DNA of 5,575 nt from CAXRGH01 sp964230195 (GCA_964230195.1 CAXRGH010000253.1:1-5575); one strand, 5' to 3'. Numbered from the stretch's first letter, positions 1 to 5,575 are shown. Made by a program: numbers and translations. Notes: generated by a model not told the origin, from the sequence alone.

Positions 1-873
1 ATCCAATTGCACTTGACCAGCCTCTGCCCCCAAGTCAAAGAACAAGCGATTGCCTTCACCACCAAAACCTTCAGTGGTGAGATTCACAGTGTATTCTGCC
101 CATTCCGTGGTCAAGGTGATGGTCTCTGTGGCGTTCGTCCACGGATCCGCATCCAAGCCTAAACCGGCAATAATACTGCGTGCATCGTCAGAGCGAGCAG
201 CAAAGGTCAACACATAATCCATCTCAGGCATCAGTGTCAGATTTTGTTTCAGACTCACATCCCAAGCATTACCTGCCGTAGCAACATTCGCGGTGAATAT
301 ACCGTCCACAATGCTATCGGCCATGCCATCTGTACCGCCCCAGCCCTCGGATGCAGCAAAGTCTGCATTGGTCAGTTCTGGCTCTACAATCGTTACGTTA
401 CCATCGGAATTATCATCAGTATCGCCGCCGGTATCGTCATCCGAACCTCCTGCCGCCGAACCATCAGTCACCAGTACCACGCTTACATTATCCAATTGCA
501 CCTGTCCAGTTGCACCACCCATATCAAAGAACACGCGGTTGTTTTCTCCGCCAAAACCGCTTGTTGTGATGGTTAACTCATAAACACTCCATTCTGGTGT
601 TAACGTGACTGTTTCTGTTGAGTTGGTCCAAGGTGATTTGTCCAGACCTAGACCAGCAACTATCGCTCGACTATCGTCTGATCGAGCCTCAAACGAAAGG
701 GTGTAAACTGAATCGTTCAACAAGAATAGATTCTGTTTAAGACTAACATCCCAAGGATTGCCGGCCGCTGCAACATTGGCGGTAAATACACCGTCAACAA
801 TGCTATCAACCATGCCATTGGTTCCACCCCAACCAACGCTATTGCCGAAGTCTGAATTCTGAATCAATTCAAC
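1..873 (-). repeat. Tandem pair of CBM4/9-like modules, 489-bp period (second copy incomplete)
   Basis: Residues 977-1110 and 1140-1267 align without gaps at a shift of 163 residues, with about two thirds identical residues (84 of 127 by hand count). Shared blocks include D-S-I-V-D-G, W-D-V-S-L-K-Q-N-L, A-R-S-D-D, A-G-L-G-L-D, P-W-T-N, G-F-G-G-E and G-Q-V-Q-L-D. The arrangement N-x-D-F, G-W, a W-D-V strand, aromatic/R-S-D and a final V-Q-L-D-N strand matches the CBM4/9 family, members of which bind beta-1,3-glucan, cellulose or xylan. The DNA is also clearly alike; for example, the same 12 bases occur at 1 and 490. An Asp/Gly/Ser linker (residues ~1111-1139, positions 385-471) separates the copies. 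The second copy is cut at the window edge and needs only a few more residues to finish. Confidence 0.82.
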
Positions 874-3801
874 ACCAGGTTCTTGGGTTTCAACTGTATC
901 GGTATCGTCTGGTTCGTCATTTCCACCAACAACTAGCGGGCTATCTGTGTATGGGTTTTCATCGCCTTCAGGTATACCAATGAAAACATTATCTACGCGG
1001 TAAACAGCGCCAAGCCCTTTTGCCCACTCTGGAAAAATCATGAATAAATCGACTTCCGTCAAATTTAGACCAGCCCCTGACAATTCAACTAACGGAAACG
1101 AGTACGATTGCCACTCACCCAGGGTTGGAGCAACGCCTTGTTTACTATCAGTGAGACTTACCTCTGCAAAGGTTTTTCCCGTAGCGTCAGAACTTTCGAC
1201 TTTAAGTAGCCAGTTGGTATTTTCATCCTCTGGAATGGTTTCCACCTTCAGGTCAAAACGTAAAACACCATTATTAGTAATCGGTGCGAGATTAAATACT
1301 TCGCCCGAATCTCTTCCCCAAAATCCAACGACTGTACCGCCATCGGGACCTGCTCCGATAGTATATTCAACCACGGAACCGTGCTCTTCATCGTCCATCA
1401 CCTCAACTTGATCAAGACCCGCACAGCAATCCCATAGTGTCCAGCCGTCGCGAATTTCGTCGTCGTACAGAGTCACCATGGGCTGATATATAGTAGTATC
1501 TGGCCCTTTCGTTGAATCTTCTCCTTCATCTTCCACGGTTGTTGAGTGGATTATCATATTATCCACTCTGAATCTGGCTCCATTACCTTGGCCCCATTGT
1601 GGGAAAATAAGTGCGATATCTATAGCCGAAATGTCTAGACCTTTCTGGAGTAACGCATTCATGGAAACTGTGTAATGAGTCCACTCATCTGCGACCGGTG
1701 CTTGCGGCAAACGGAAATCAACCGCTGTACCCCCAAGGTTAGTACCACCATTCGATTCCAGTTTTAAATACCATGGAGCGTTGGGATTTTGTGGAGGTTC
1801 AATCAGCTTAAGATCGAATTCGATTGCACCTGTGATTGCCAACGAACTAGCATCAAATGGATACCCAGAACCGCCTTGGTCTTGTCTCACTGTGAACCCA
1901 ACTACTGAGTTGCCATTAATATAGAATTCAGCAACTTTGCCATATTCTGGATCGTCATCATCAACCACAACAGGTACCACCGAACTGATACCTTTAGAAA
2001 CTTGGTCATCCCACATTGGCCAGTTTGAGTTTTCTTCGTCCTCAAACAACAGTAACTCAGCCCCCTCAAACGCAGCCCCAATGGTCACATTATCCACTAA
2101 GAATACGGCACCTTCGCCTTTTCCAGCGGTCGGAAAAACTTTGATACCTACAATGCTCTCGCTATTTAAACCGAGCGCTCGTAAAGCACCAATTTCAAAG
2201 GTGTAATGCTGCCATTCGCCTGCGGTAGGAAGCACGCCCTCAACGCTTTGATCTAAAGTTAACTCAACATAACCGTATTGCGGGGTCTCATCCGTTTCTT
2301 CCTCGTCGTCAACTCGGCTTGATACCAAGGTTCGAGAGCGCGTTGCCGACTCATCTTCAGATGCAGTTTCTTCCTCTGGCAATTCGTATTCGACCTTAAA
2401 TATCCATTCTGCTTCTGTTGACGTTGGCAAAGAAACCGCTTTGATATCAAATTCAATTTTCGCTTCATCTGGTAATAAAGTTCCATCGTAAGCAGGTCCG
2501 GAAAAGCCGAGCTCTCCCGACTCATTGGTGACGGTAAACTGTACCGCTTCCCCATATTCTTCATCACCTGTATCTACCGCTTCACCTTCACTTTCCCAAG
2601 ACGATTGATCTTCAGTAAAGATATCAACGCCAACTGGAACTGGGATAATAGGTGGTATCGGGACAGGCGCGGCACCGGTTACAAACGTTTCTTGGAAATA
2701 ATCAGAACTGATGGTTGCGCATCCTTTACCGGTCGCAGGATCTTTGCTGCACTCATAAACGCGGACGTAATCAACCTGGAGCGCGTTACCATCAATGAAA
2801 GCGCTATTGTCAACACCTTGTGCTATCGAGCCGTTATCATCTCCAATGAAGTAATCTAGCGCACTATGAGTTCGTCCAGCCCAGTTACCACCGACAGCAT
2901 TGTTAAGGATAATGTAGAAATCTTGGTCAAAAGGCTTGTTCTCATAAACAAGCTCTGTTGTGTCCTCCGCATCCTCTTCTTCAGCTTCAACCACCACTTG
3001 GGTGTACCACCCAATCTCGCTCAAACCAGAAGCAGCTCCGTCTTTAGCTCTGTAGGTGAGTACAGAATCACGTTGGTAAGCGTAAAGAACATCATCGATA
3101 TACCAACGAATCTCACCTTCTTCCCATTCAATTGCGTAAACGTGAAACGCTTCGTCTGGAGAAGCGTTTGGTAGTGCATACTCGGTACCAGAAGAACTAT
3201 GATTGCCACCTTGCATGGGTCCATAGTGAAGTGTTCCGTGAGCATGACGATCAATATCACCGTCAGAACGTTCTTCACCAATATTTACCCACTCAACCAA
3301 GTCGATTTCACCGGACAATGGCCATGTACCGTACACTGATTCGGTCGGCATCATCCAAGCGGCTGCCCATGTACCTTGACCCTTCGGTGACTTTGCTTTT
3401 ATCTCAACTCGACCGTAAGTAAAATCGCCTTTTCCTCTCGTATTGATTCTTGAAGAAGTATAGGGTTTTGCAAGCCCTGAACCGGGTTCAGCGGGGCGGG
3501 CAACGATATTTAGGATGCCATTTTCCACAAACAGATTGTCAGGAGAATCTGTGTAACATTGTTCTTCATTGTTACCGCCACCGCCGCAATCAATTTCAAT
3601 CGACCATTTACCGGCATCAATTTCTGTTGATTCAAACTCATCACTCCACACTAGTTGCCAATCTGACGTGGGGACGCGGGTTTCGATCGCCGTAATTTTG
3701 GTTTCGGTAGCCACTTCATCTCCACCGCATCCACCAATGATTGCAGTGGTAATAATGAGTGGCCCAAAACGCGAAAACATAGGTGCTCGCCCTGTAAACA
3801 T
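1..3801 (-). CDS. Multimodular GH16 endo-beta-1,3-glucanase (laminarinase-like) lipoprotein, C-terminus cut by window edge
   Basis: The frame is open for 1267 codons from the ATG at 3801 to the left edge, with no stop or frameshift. Residues 1-25 form a lipoprotein signal peptide (R5 and R11, hydrophobic stretch 14-22, lipobox I-G-G-C with Cys25), so the enzyme is probably lipid-anchored at the cell surface. Residues ~47-351 are a GH16 domain: G-T-W-A-A-A-W-M-M-P (143-152), the active site G-E-I-D-L-V-E (nucleophile Glu165, Asp167, acid/base Glu170), H-A-H-G-T-L-H-Y (186-193), F-H-V-Y-A-I-E-W (219-226), A-V-G-G-N-W (302-307) and V-D-Y-V-R-V-Y-E (343-350). The extra residue in E-x-D-x-x-E is typical of bacterial laminarinases, which cut internal beta-1,3 bonds. 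A Pro/Val/Ile linker (~375-390) leads to three related beta-sandwich modules (391-577, 578-754, 774-942), then two CBM4/9-like modules (977-1110 and 1140 onwards) joined by Asp/Gly-rich linkers. AGGGAG lies 6 nt before the start. Laminarin as substrate is inferred; mixed-linkage glucan is possible. Confidence 0.93.
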   Translation of the reverse strand, partial: MFTGRAPMFSRFGPLIITTAIIGGCGGDEVATETKITAIETRVPTSDWQLVWSDEFESTEIDAGKWSIEIDCGGGGNNEEQCYTDSPDNLFVENGILNIVARPAEPGSGLAKPYTSSRINTRGKGDFTYGRVEIKAKSPKGQGTWAAAWMMPTESVYGTWPLSGEIDLVEWVNIGEERSDGDIDRHAHGTLHYGPMQGGNHSSSGTEYALPNASPDEAFHVYAIEWEEGEIRWYIDDVLYAYQRDSVLTYRAKDGAASGLSEIGWYTQVVVEAEEEDAEDTTELVYENKPFDQDFYIILNNAVGGNWAGRTHSALDYFIGDDNGSIAQGVDNSAFIDGNALQVDYVRVYECSKDPATGKGCATISSDYFQETFVTGAAPVPIPPIIPVPVGVDIFTEDQSSWESEGEAVDTGDEEYGEAVQFTVTNESGELGFSGPAYDGTLLPDEAKIEFDIKAVSLPTSTEAEWIFKVEYELPEEETASEDESATRSRTLVSSRVDDEEETDETPQYGYVELTLDQSVEGVLPTAGEWQHYTFEIGALRALGLNSESIVGIKVFPTAGKGEGAVFLVDNVTIGAAFEGAELLLFEDEENSNWPMWDDQVSKGISSVVPVVVDDDDPEYGKVAEFYINGNSVVGFTVRQDQGGSGYPFDASSLAITGAIEFDLKLIEPPQNPNAPWYLKLESNGGTNLGGTAVDFRLPQAPVADEWTHYTVSMNALLQKGLDISAIDIALIFPQWGQGNGARFRVDNMIIHSTTVEDEGEDSTKGPDTTIYQPMVTLYDDEIRDGWTLWDCCAGLDQVEVMDDEEHGSVVEYTIGAGPDGGTVVGFWGRDSGEVFNLAPITNNGVLRFDLKVETIPEDENTNWLLKVESSDATGKTFAEVSLTDSKQGVAPTLGEWQSYSFPLVELSGAGLNLTEVDLFMIFPEWAKGLGAVYRVDNVFIGIPEGDENPYTDSPLVVGGNDEPDDTDTVETQEPGVELIQNSDFGNSVGWGGTNGMVDSIVDGVFTANVAAAGNPWDVSLKQNLFLLNDSVYTLSFEARSDDSRAIVAGLGLDKSPWTNSTETVTLTPEWSVYELTITTSGFGGENNRVFFDMGGATGQVQLDNVSVVLVTDGSAAGGSDDDTGGDTDDNSDGNVTIVEPELTNADFAASEGWGGTDGMADSIVDGIFTANVATAGNAWDVSLKQNLTLMPEMDYVLTFAARSDDARSIIAGLGLDADPWTNATETITLTTEWAEYTVNLTTEGFGGEGNRLFFDLGAEAGQVQLD
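976..2631 (-). repeat. Three homologous beta-sandwich (ExoP-C-like) carbohydrate-binding modules
   Basis: Residues 391-577, 578-754 and 774-942 share one plan. Each starts with an acidic stretch and Trp, then E-Y/H-G-x-V-x-x-F/Y. Modules 2 and 3 follow with V-V-G-F, and a F-D-[LI]-K strand, a W-x-[LF]-K-V/L-E strand, G/D-E-W-x-x-Y and a closing G-A-x-[FY]-x-V-D-N segment appear in all three. The final V-D-N-hydrophobic strand is typical of galactose-binding-like and CBM4/6/11-type folds. The resemblance to the C-terminal domain of marine ExoP-type glucosidases is from memory and not verified. Module 1 is the most diverged, lacking the second Trp of the W-x-x-W-D motif and carrying a ~35-residue acidic insertion (about 474-508). 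Module 3 has W-D-C-C. The ligand is unknown; a glucan-binding role is inferred from linkage to GH16. Confidence 0.7.
2749..3663 (-). other. GH16 catalytic domain of the laminarinase-like protein
   Basis: Residues 47-351 cover the complete jelly-roll glycoside hydrolase domain, from D-W-Q-L-V-W-S-D-E-F to V-R-V-Y-E-C. Catalytic Glu165 is encoded at 3307-3309 and Glu170 at 3292-3294. All expected GH16 landmarks are present, so activity is likely. Cys72 and Cys82 flank a glycine-rich loop near the N-terminus, and Cys351 and Cys361 flank a short loop just after the domain. Each pair could form a disulfide, which fits an exported enzyme. An acidic insertion of roughly 20 residues (about 268-288, E-A-E-E-E-D-A-E-D-T-T-E) lies just before the conserved P-F-D-Q-D-F-Y segment, near where family members shape the substrate cleft. 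Confidence 0.92.
3727..3801 (-). other. Lipoprotein signal peptide with lipobox Cys25
   Basis: The first 25 residues comprise a basic N-region (R5, R11), a hydrophobic core P-L-I-I-T-T-A-I-I and I-G-G-C, which fits the signal peptidase II consensus. Residues after the Cys are G-G-D-E. No strong inner-membrane retention Asp is present at +2, so outer-membrane sorting is expected under the Lol rule. A second in-frame Met at residue 8 would still leave a short but complete lipoprotein signal (17 residues before the Cys). Confidence 0.78.
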
Positions 3802-3807
3802 AGGATT

Positions 3808-3813
3808 CTCCCT
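3808..3813 (-). promoter_or_regulatory. Ribosome binding site AGGGAG for the GH16 gene
   Basis: On the minus strand AGGGAG sits 6 nt before the ATG at 3801-3799. This is the better of two candidate starts. The internal ATG (residue 8, 3780-3778) has only AGGGCGAG in the matching position. The two start regions are tandem near-copies of each other. Confidence 0.7.
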
Positions 3814-3891
3814 GTTATTTTGTTTATCGTCACCTGCACTACGAATAAATACTCGATGAGTGCCAGTCACAAAAAGAAAAATGTTATTGGT

Positions 3892-3918
3892 TGTTACTTC
3901 GTTAACATATGTGTAACA
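3892..3918. repeat. Inverted repeat TGTTAC-N15-GTAACA
   Basis: The arms lie at 3892-3897 and 3913-3918, with their starts 21 bp apart, and the perfect palindrome GTTAAC (3901-3906) falls between them. The element overlaps the candidate -10 of the GH16 promoter, so it could be an operator. The long loop makes an RNA hairpin less likely. The binding protein is unknown. Confidence 0.4.
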
Positions 3919-3933
3919 GGTTATTTGTTGCAA
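3904..3933 (-). promoter_or_regulatory. Possible promoter of the GH16 gene
   Basis: On the minus strand TTGCAA (3933-3928) is followed after 18 bp by TATGTT (3909-3904). Each box matches four of six bases of the sigma70 consensus. The location fits an activator-dependent promoter, because the 21-bp direct repeat lies immediately upstream and an inverted repeat overlaps it. An alternative weak promoter with a -10-like TATTTA near 3855 cannot be excluded. Confidence 0.3.
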
Positions 3934-3945
3934 GGTATCAGTAAT

Positions 3946-3981
3946 GCGATAAAACGGCTTTGATAGGCGTTAAAACGGATT
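3946..3981. promoter_or_regulatory. Direct repeat with 21-bp period: candidate LytTR-family regulator binding site
   Basis: GCGATAAAACGGCTT (3946-3960) and GCGTTAAAACGGATT (3967-3981) match at 13 of 15 positions and start exactly 21 bp apart, two helical turns, so both face the same side of the DNA. On the GH16 coding strand each contains CCGTTTTA. LytTR-domain regulators are known to bind two roughly 9-bp direct repeats containing a C-G-T-T-like core and separated by 12-13 bp, which is the spacing seen here. The pair lies 145-180 bp upstream of the GH16 start and about 13 bp upstream of a possible -35 element. That a LytTR protein is the binder is inference, supported by the adjacent LytS-type kinase. 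Confidence 0.55.
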
Positions 3982-4358
3982 GGCCATTGCCATGAAAATT
4001 CGTTAGTGATTAACTATATATAAAGATCATTTAAACATTAGCTCTGAGTATGTTTTCGTAACATATGGCCCATGAAAATGAATCCATGAATAGTGATAAA
4101 AAGACTGAACAGCGAAGTCATAAAACTTTGAAAAACCAGACTCTTAAATAGGTTTCCCTTGATAACAATCAAAGATGTACAATCAGAAAGTTTCATTGAA
4201 TAATGACTATTTAAGGCAAGAATGCTTCGCAGAAATGAAATTTCCTTAATGTAGGTTTAACCCTATATTCGGCTTTATTCGCCCAATGGGACATTAAACA
4301 AGATAAAGCGGATTATGGAAAATAGGTATTTTTGGAAATGTATTTACAATTAAATAAC

Positions 4359-4365
4359 AAGTGAG
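4359..4365 (+). promoter_or_regulatory. Weak ribosome binding site deciding the kinase start
   Basis: AAGTGAG lies 6 nt before the TTG at 4372 and is one mismatch from a good Shine-Dalgarno core. The competing ATG at 4396 (residue 9) is preceded by an A-rich stretch ending in AAAGAG (4386-4391), also weak. In-frame TAG at 4366-4368 rules out any earlier start. The choice between TTG and ATG changes only eight residues before the first helix. Confidence 0.4.
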
Positions 4366-4371
4366 TAGAAG

Positions 4372-5541
4372 TTGGCAGGTAATAAAAAGAGTAGTATGCA
4401 AAAAATTGAGCATAATATTGCGCAACTGATTAAACAAACGCTCGGGCAAGCACCAGAAAAAATGTTCTGGTACTGTCAGTTTGGTTTTTGGGTATTTATT
4501 GGCTTAGTGTCTTTTGGCACACTCAAACTGTGGTTTGAGCAGTATCAGTTCTCATATTTTCTGCACGTGCTATTGCAATCTGCTCTCGGGCTTTTCCTTT
4601 CTATTTTCCTGCAGCAGGCGTTCATTTCTATTTGGTACCGGAGTAACAGATTTCGCCTTTCAATGGGAATGCTTTTGATCTTTGCTGTCTCATTAGGGTG
4701 GACAGTCGCCCGCATGGGGTTGTTTGATTTAATGCATGATGAGGAAGATATTTGGTGGAATTTTGGTGGCTGGTATTTTAGTGGTATTTTCATTTACCTT
4801 TGCTGGACCGCAATGTTTCATGGGCTGATGTACTATCACGTGTTGCAACGAGAGCATCAAATATTGCTCGATTCTCAGAATCAGGTGCAGGAAGAATACG
4901 TGAAACGCGTCGAAGCGCAGACGTTAGCAAGAGACGCGCAATTAAAGATGCTGCGATACCAGCTCAGCCCGCATTTTCTGTCCAATGCGTTGAATTCGGT
5001 AAATGCCCTCATCGATATTGGAGAAGGTCAATTAGCGCAACAAACTGTTGTCAAACTTAGCAAATTTTTGCGATACCTCCTTGACCACGACCCAGACGTG
5101 AAAGTGACTGTACATAAAGAAATCACAGCACTAATGCTATACCTCGATATTGAAAAGGTGAGGTTTGGAGAGCGCCTTACTATAGATTTGAAAGTTGACA
5201 AATCAGTGGAAGATGGTCTTATTCCCAGCTTATTGTTTCAACCCATTGTGGAAAATTCCGTGAAACATGCCATCTCAAAAAATGAAGATGGTGGCACCCT
5301 GCATGTGTCAGTCAAGTTGGAACAAGAAAACTTAAGAATAGAATTATTTGATTCAGGAACAGACACTTATACCACCTTAGATTCCGAGTCAGAAAAACAC
5401 AACCGTAGTATTGGAATTGAAAATACGACCTCTCGATTGGAAGCGATGTATGCAAATCGTTTCAATTTATCGTATGACCTAAGCGATGAAGGGTTTAAAA
5501 CTTTCATCACGATCCCTTTTGAGCTCGCGCCAACTAGTTAA
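4372..5541 (+). CDS. LytS/YehU-family membrane sensor histidine kinase
   Basis: The product (389 aa from TTG) is predicted to autophosphorylate and pass the phosphate to a response regulator, usually of the LytTR class. A short cytoplasmic N-terminus is followed by four membrane segments (~31-55, 61-88, 95-117, 130-156). Cytoplasmic connections are basic (Y-R-S-N-R-F-R, 89-95), while the loop between helices 3 and 4 is acidic (M-H-D-E-E-D, 121-126), fitting a positive-inside, N-in/C-in layout. A helical linker (~157-192) leads to the His_kinase region Q-L-S-P-H-F-L-S-N-A-L-N-S (197-209) with phospho-acceptor His201. The ATPase domain shows the N-box F-Q-P-I-V-E-N-S-V-K-H-A (289-300, Asn295), D-S-G (327-329) and S-I-G-I-E-N-T-T-S-R-L (346-356). 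There is no large extracellular sensor domain, so the signal is probably sensed in or at the membrane. A TAG lies two codons upstream, so the start is TTG 4372 (AAGTGAG 6 nt before it) or ATG 4396. It is divergent from the laminarinase gene. Confidence 0.93.
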   Translation: MAGNKKSSMQKIEHNIAQLIKQTLGQAPEKMFWYCQFGFWVFIGLVSFGTLKLWFEQYQFSYFLHVLLQSALGLFLSIFLQQAFISIWYRSNRFRLSMGMLLIFAVSLGWTVARMGLFDLMHDEEDIWWNFGGWYFSGIFIYLCWTAMFHGLMYYHVLQREHQILLDSQNQVQEEYVKRVEAQTLARDAQLKMLRYQLSPHFLSNALNSVNALIDIGEGQLAQQTVVKLSKFLRYLLDHDPDVKVTVHKEITALMLYLDIEKVRFGERLTIDLKVDKSVEDGLIPSLLFQPIVENSVKHAISKNEDGGTLHVSVKLEQENLRIELFDSGTDTYTTLDSESEKHNRSIGIENTTSRLEAMYANRFNLSYDLSDEGFKTFITIPFELAPTS

Positions 5542-5564
5542 GCATAAGGATTCTGGATTTCATT

Positions 5565-5575
5565 ATGAACCAATT
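5565..5575 (+). CDS. Start of a downstream gene, probably the cognate response regulator (only M-N-Q visible)
   Basis: An ATG at 5565 opens a frame (Met-Asn-Gln, then the window ends) 23 nt after the kinase stop. TGGA lies 8 nt before it and AAGGA (5546-5550) 14 nt before it. The spacing suggests co-transcription with the kinase. LytS/YehU-type kinases are usually followed by a LytTR-type response regulator gene, so that is the expected product, but three codons cannot show this. Confidence 0.45.

Larger units (their letters stand above)
3802..4371. other. Divergent intergenic regulatory region
   Basis: About 570 bp separate the two divergent starts. The GH16-proximal half (about 3850-4090) contains the direct repeat, the inverted repeat, two copies of TTCGT(T)AACATATG (3898-3911 and 4055-4067) and two CATGAAAAT words exactly 80 bp apart (3991 and 4071). 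The kinase-proximal half (about 4150-4371) is AT-rich. It holds a small TTGAT-N4-ATCAA inverted repeat (4159-4172), a pair ATTCGGC/ATTCGCC 10 bp apart (4267 and 4277) and a TATATT (4264-4269) that could be a -10 box, though no good -35 is visible. No tRNA, rRNA, rho-independent terminator or convincing gene was seen. Confidence 0.6.

Noticed and set aside
244..2206. Plus-strand open frames of 70-123 codons at 244-583, 1040-1411 and 1937-2206
   Set aside because: They lie opposite the continuous laminarinase frame. Their Ser/Pro/Thr-rich products are what antisense reading of an Asp/Glu-rich gene gives, and no ribosome binding sites or recognisable domains were seen.
2259..3839. Minus-strand frames at 2259-2567, 3021-3281 and 3651-3839, and plus-strand frames between 2605 and 3859
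   Set aside because: The minus-strand ones are in a different phase from the GH16 frame, which carries clear family motifs. The plus-strand ones are antisense to it.
3855..3882. CRP-like site (TGTGACTGG on the minus strand) upstream of the GH16 gene
   Set aside because: Only the left half TGTGA is convincing. The right half does not match TCACA at the required 6-bp spacing.
4065..4151. 28-codon plus-strand ORF starting M-A-H-E-N-E-S-M and ending in L-K
   Set aside because: It is hydrophilic and has an ATG, but no Shine-Dalgarno sequence lies upstream and the product is not recognisable. It is better explained as chance in regulatory DNA.
4361..4363. GTG as alternative kinase start
   Set aside because: It is out of frame with the kinase; the in-frame TAG at 4366-4368 blocks any start upstream of 4372.
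4545..5060. Frames at 4545-4793 (minus) and 4800-5060 (plus) inside the kinase gene
   Set aside because: Shadows of the kinase reading frame, which has conserved histidine kinase motifs throughout.
1..5575. CRISPR array, insertion sequence, tRNA or rRNA genes, integration site
   Set aside because: No regularly spaced short repeats, transposase-like product, terminal inverted repeats or RNA gene signatures were seen on either strand.

Overview
The window looks like a polysaccharide-utilisation locus from a marine, heterotrophic gammaproteobacterium of the Vibrio/Alteromonas type. This is inferred from the gene types (a very acidic secreted laminarinase-like enzyme with many binding modules, and a LytS/YehU-type kinase) and from the moderate base composition. 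The genus cannot be settled from the sequence alone.

Layout: (1) Positions 1-3801, minus strand, hold a single uninterrupted reading frame of at least 1267 codons that runs off the left edge. It encodes a surface lipoprotein with an N-terminal GH16 catalytic domain (E-I-D-L-V-E active-site motif), a proline-rich linker and five beta-sandwich, carbohydrate-binding-like modules. Three of these are of one family (similar to the ExoP C-terminal galactose-binding-like fold) and two are of a CBM4/9-like family. The most likely substrate is a beta-1,3-glucan such as laminarin. (2) Positions 3802-4371 are a divergent intergenic region of about 570 bp. It contains a 15-bp direct repeat with an exact 21-bp period, an inverted repeat and weak promoter-like sequences. 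(3) Positions 4372-5541, plus strand, encode a four-helix membrane sensor histidine kinase of the LytS/YehU class (His_kinase plus HATPase domains, phospho-acceptor His201). (4) Positions 5565-5575 hold the first codons of another plus-strand gene, placed where the partner LytTR-type response regulator would be expected.

Working model (inference): the kinase and its downstream partner sense the state of the envelope or the presence of glucan and control the divergent laminarinase gene. The 21-bp direct repeat, which has a CCGTTTTA core on the enzyme's coding strand, has the geometry of a LytTR-family binding site and lies just upstream of a plausible promoter for the enzyme gene. Two other points deserve attention: a tandem duplication of the ribosome-binding-site/start-codon segment of the enzyme gene, giving two in-frame starts, and a 489-bp repeat encoding the two C-terminal binding modules.
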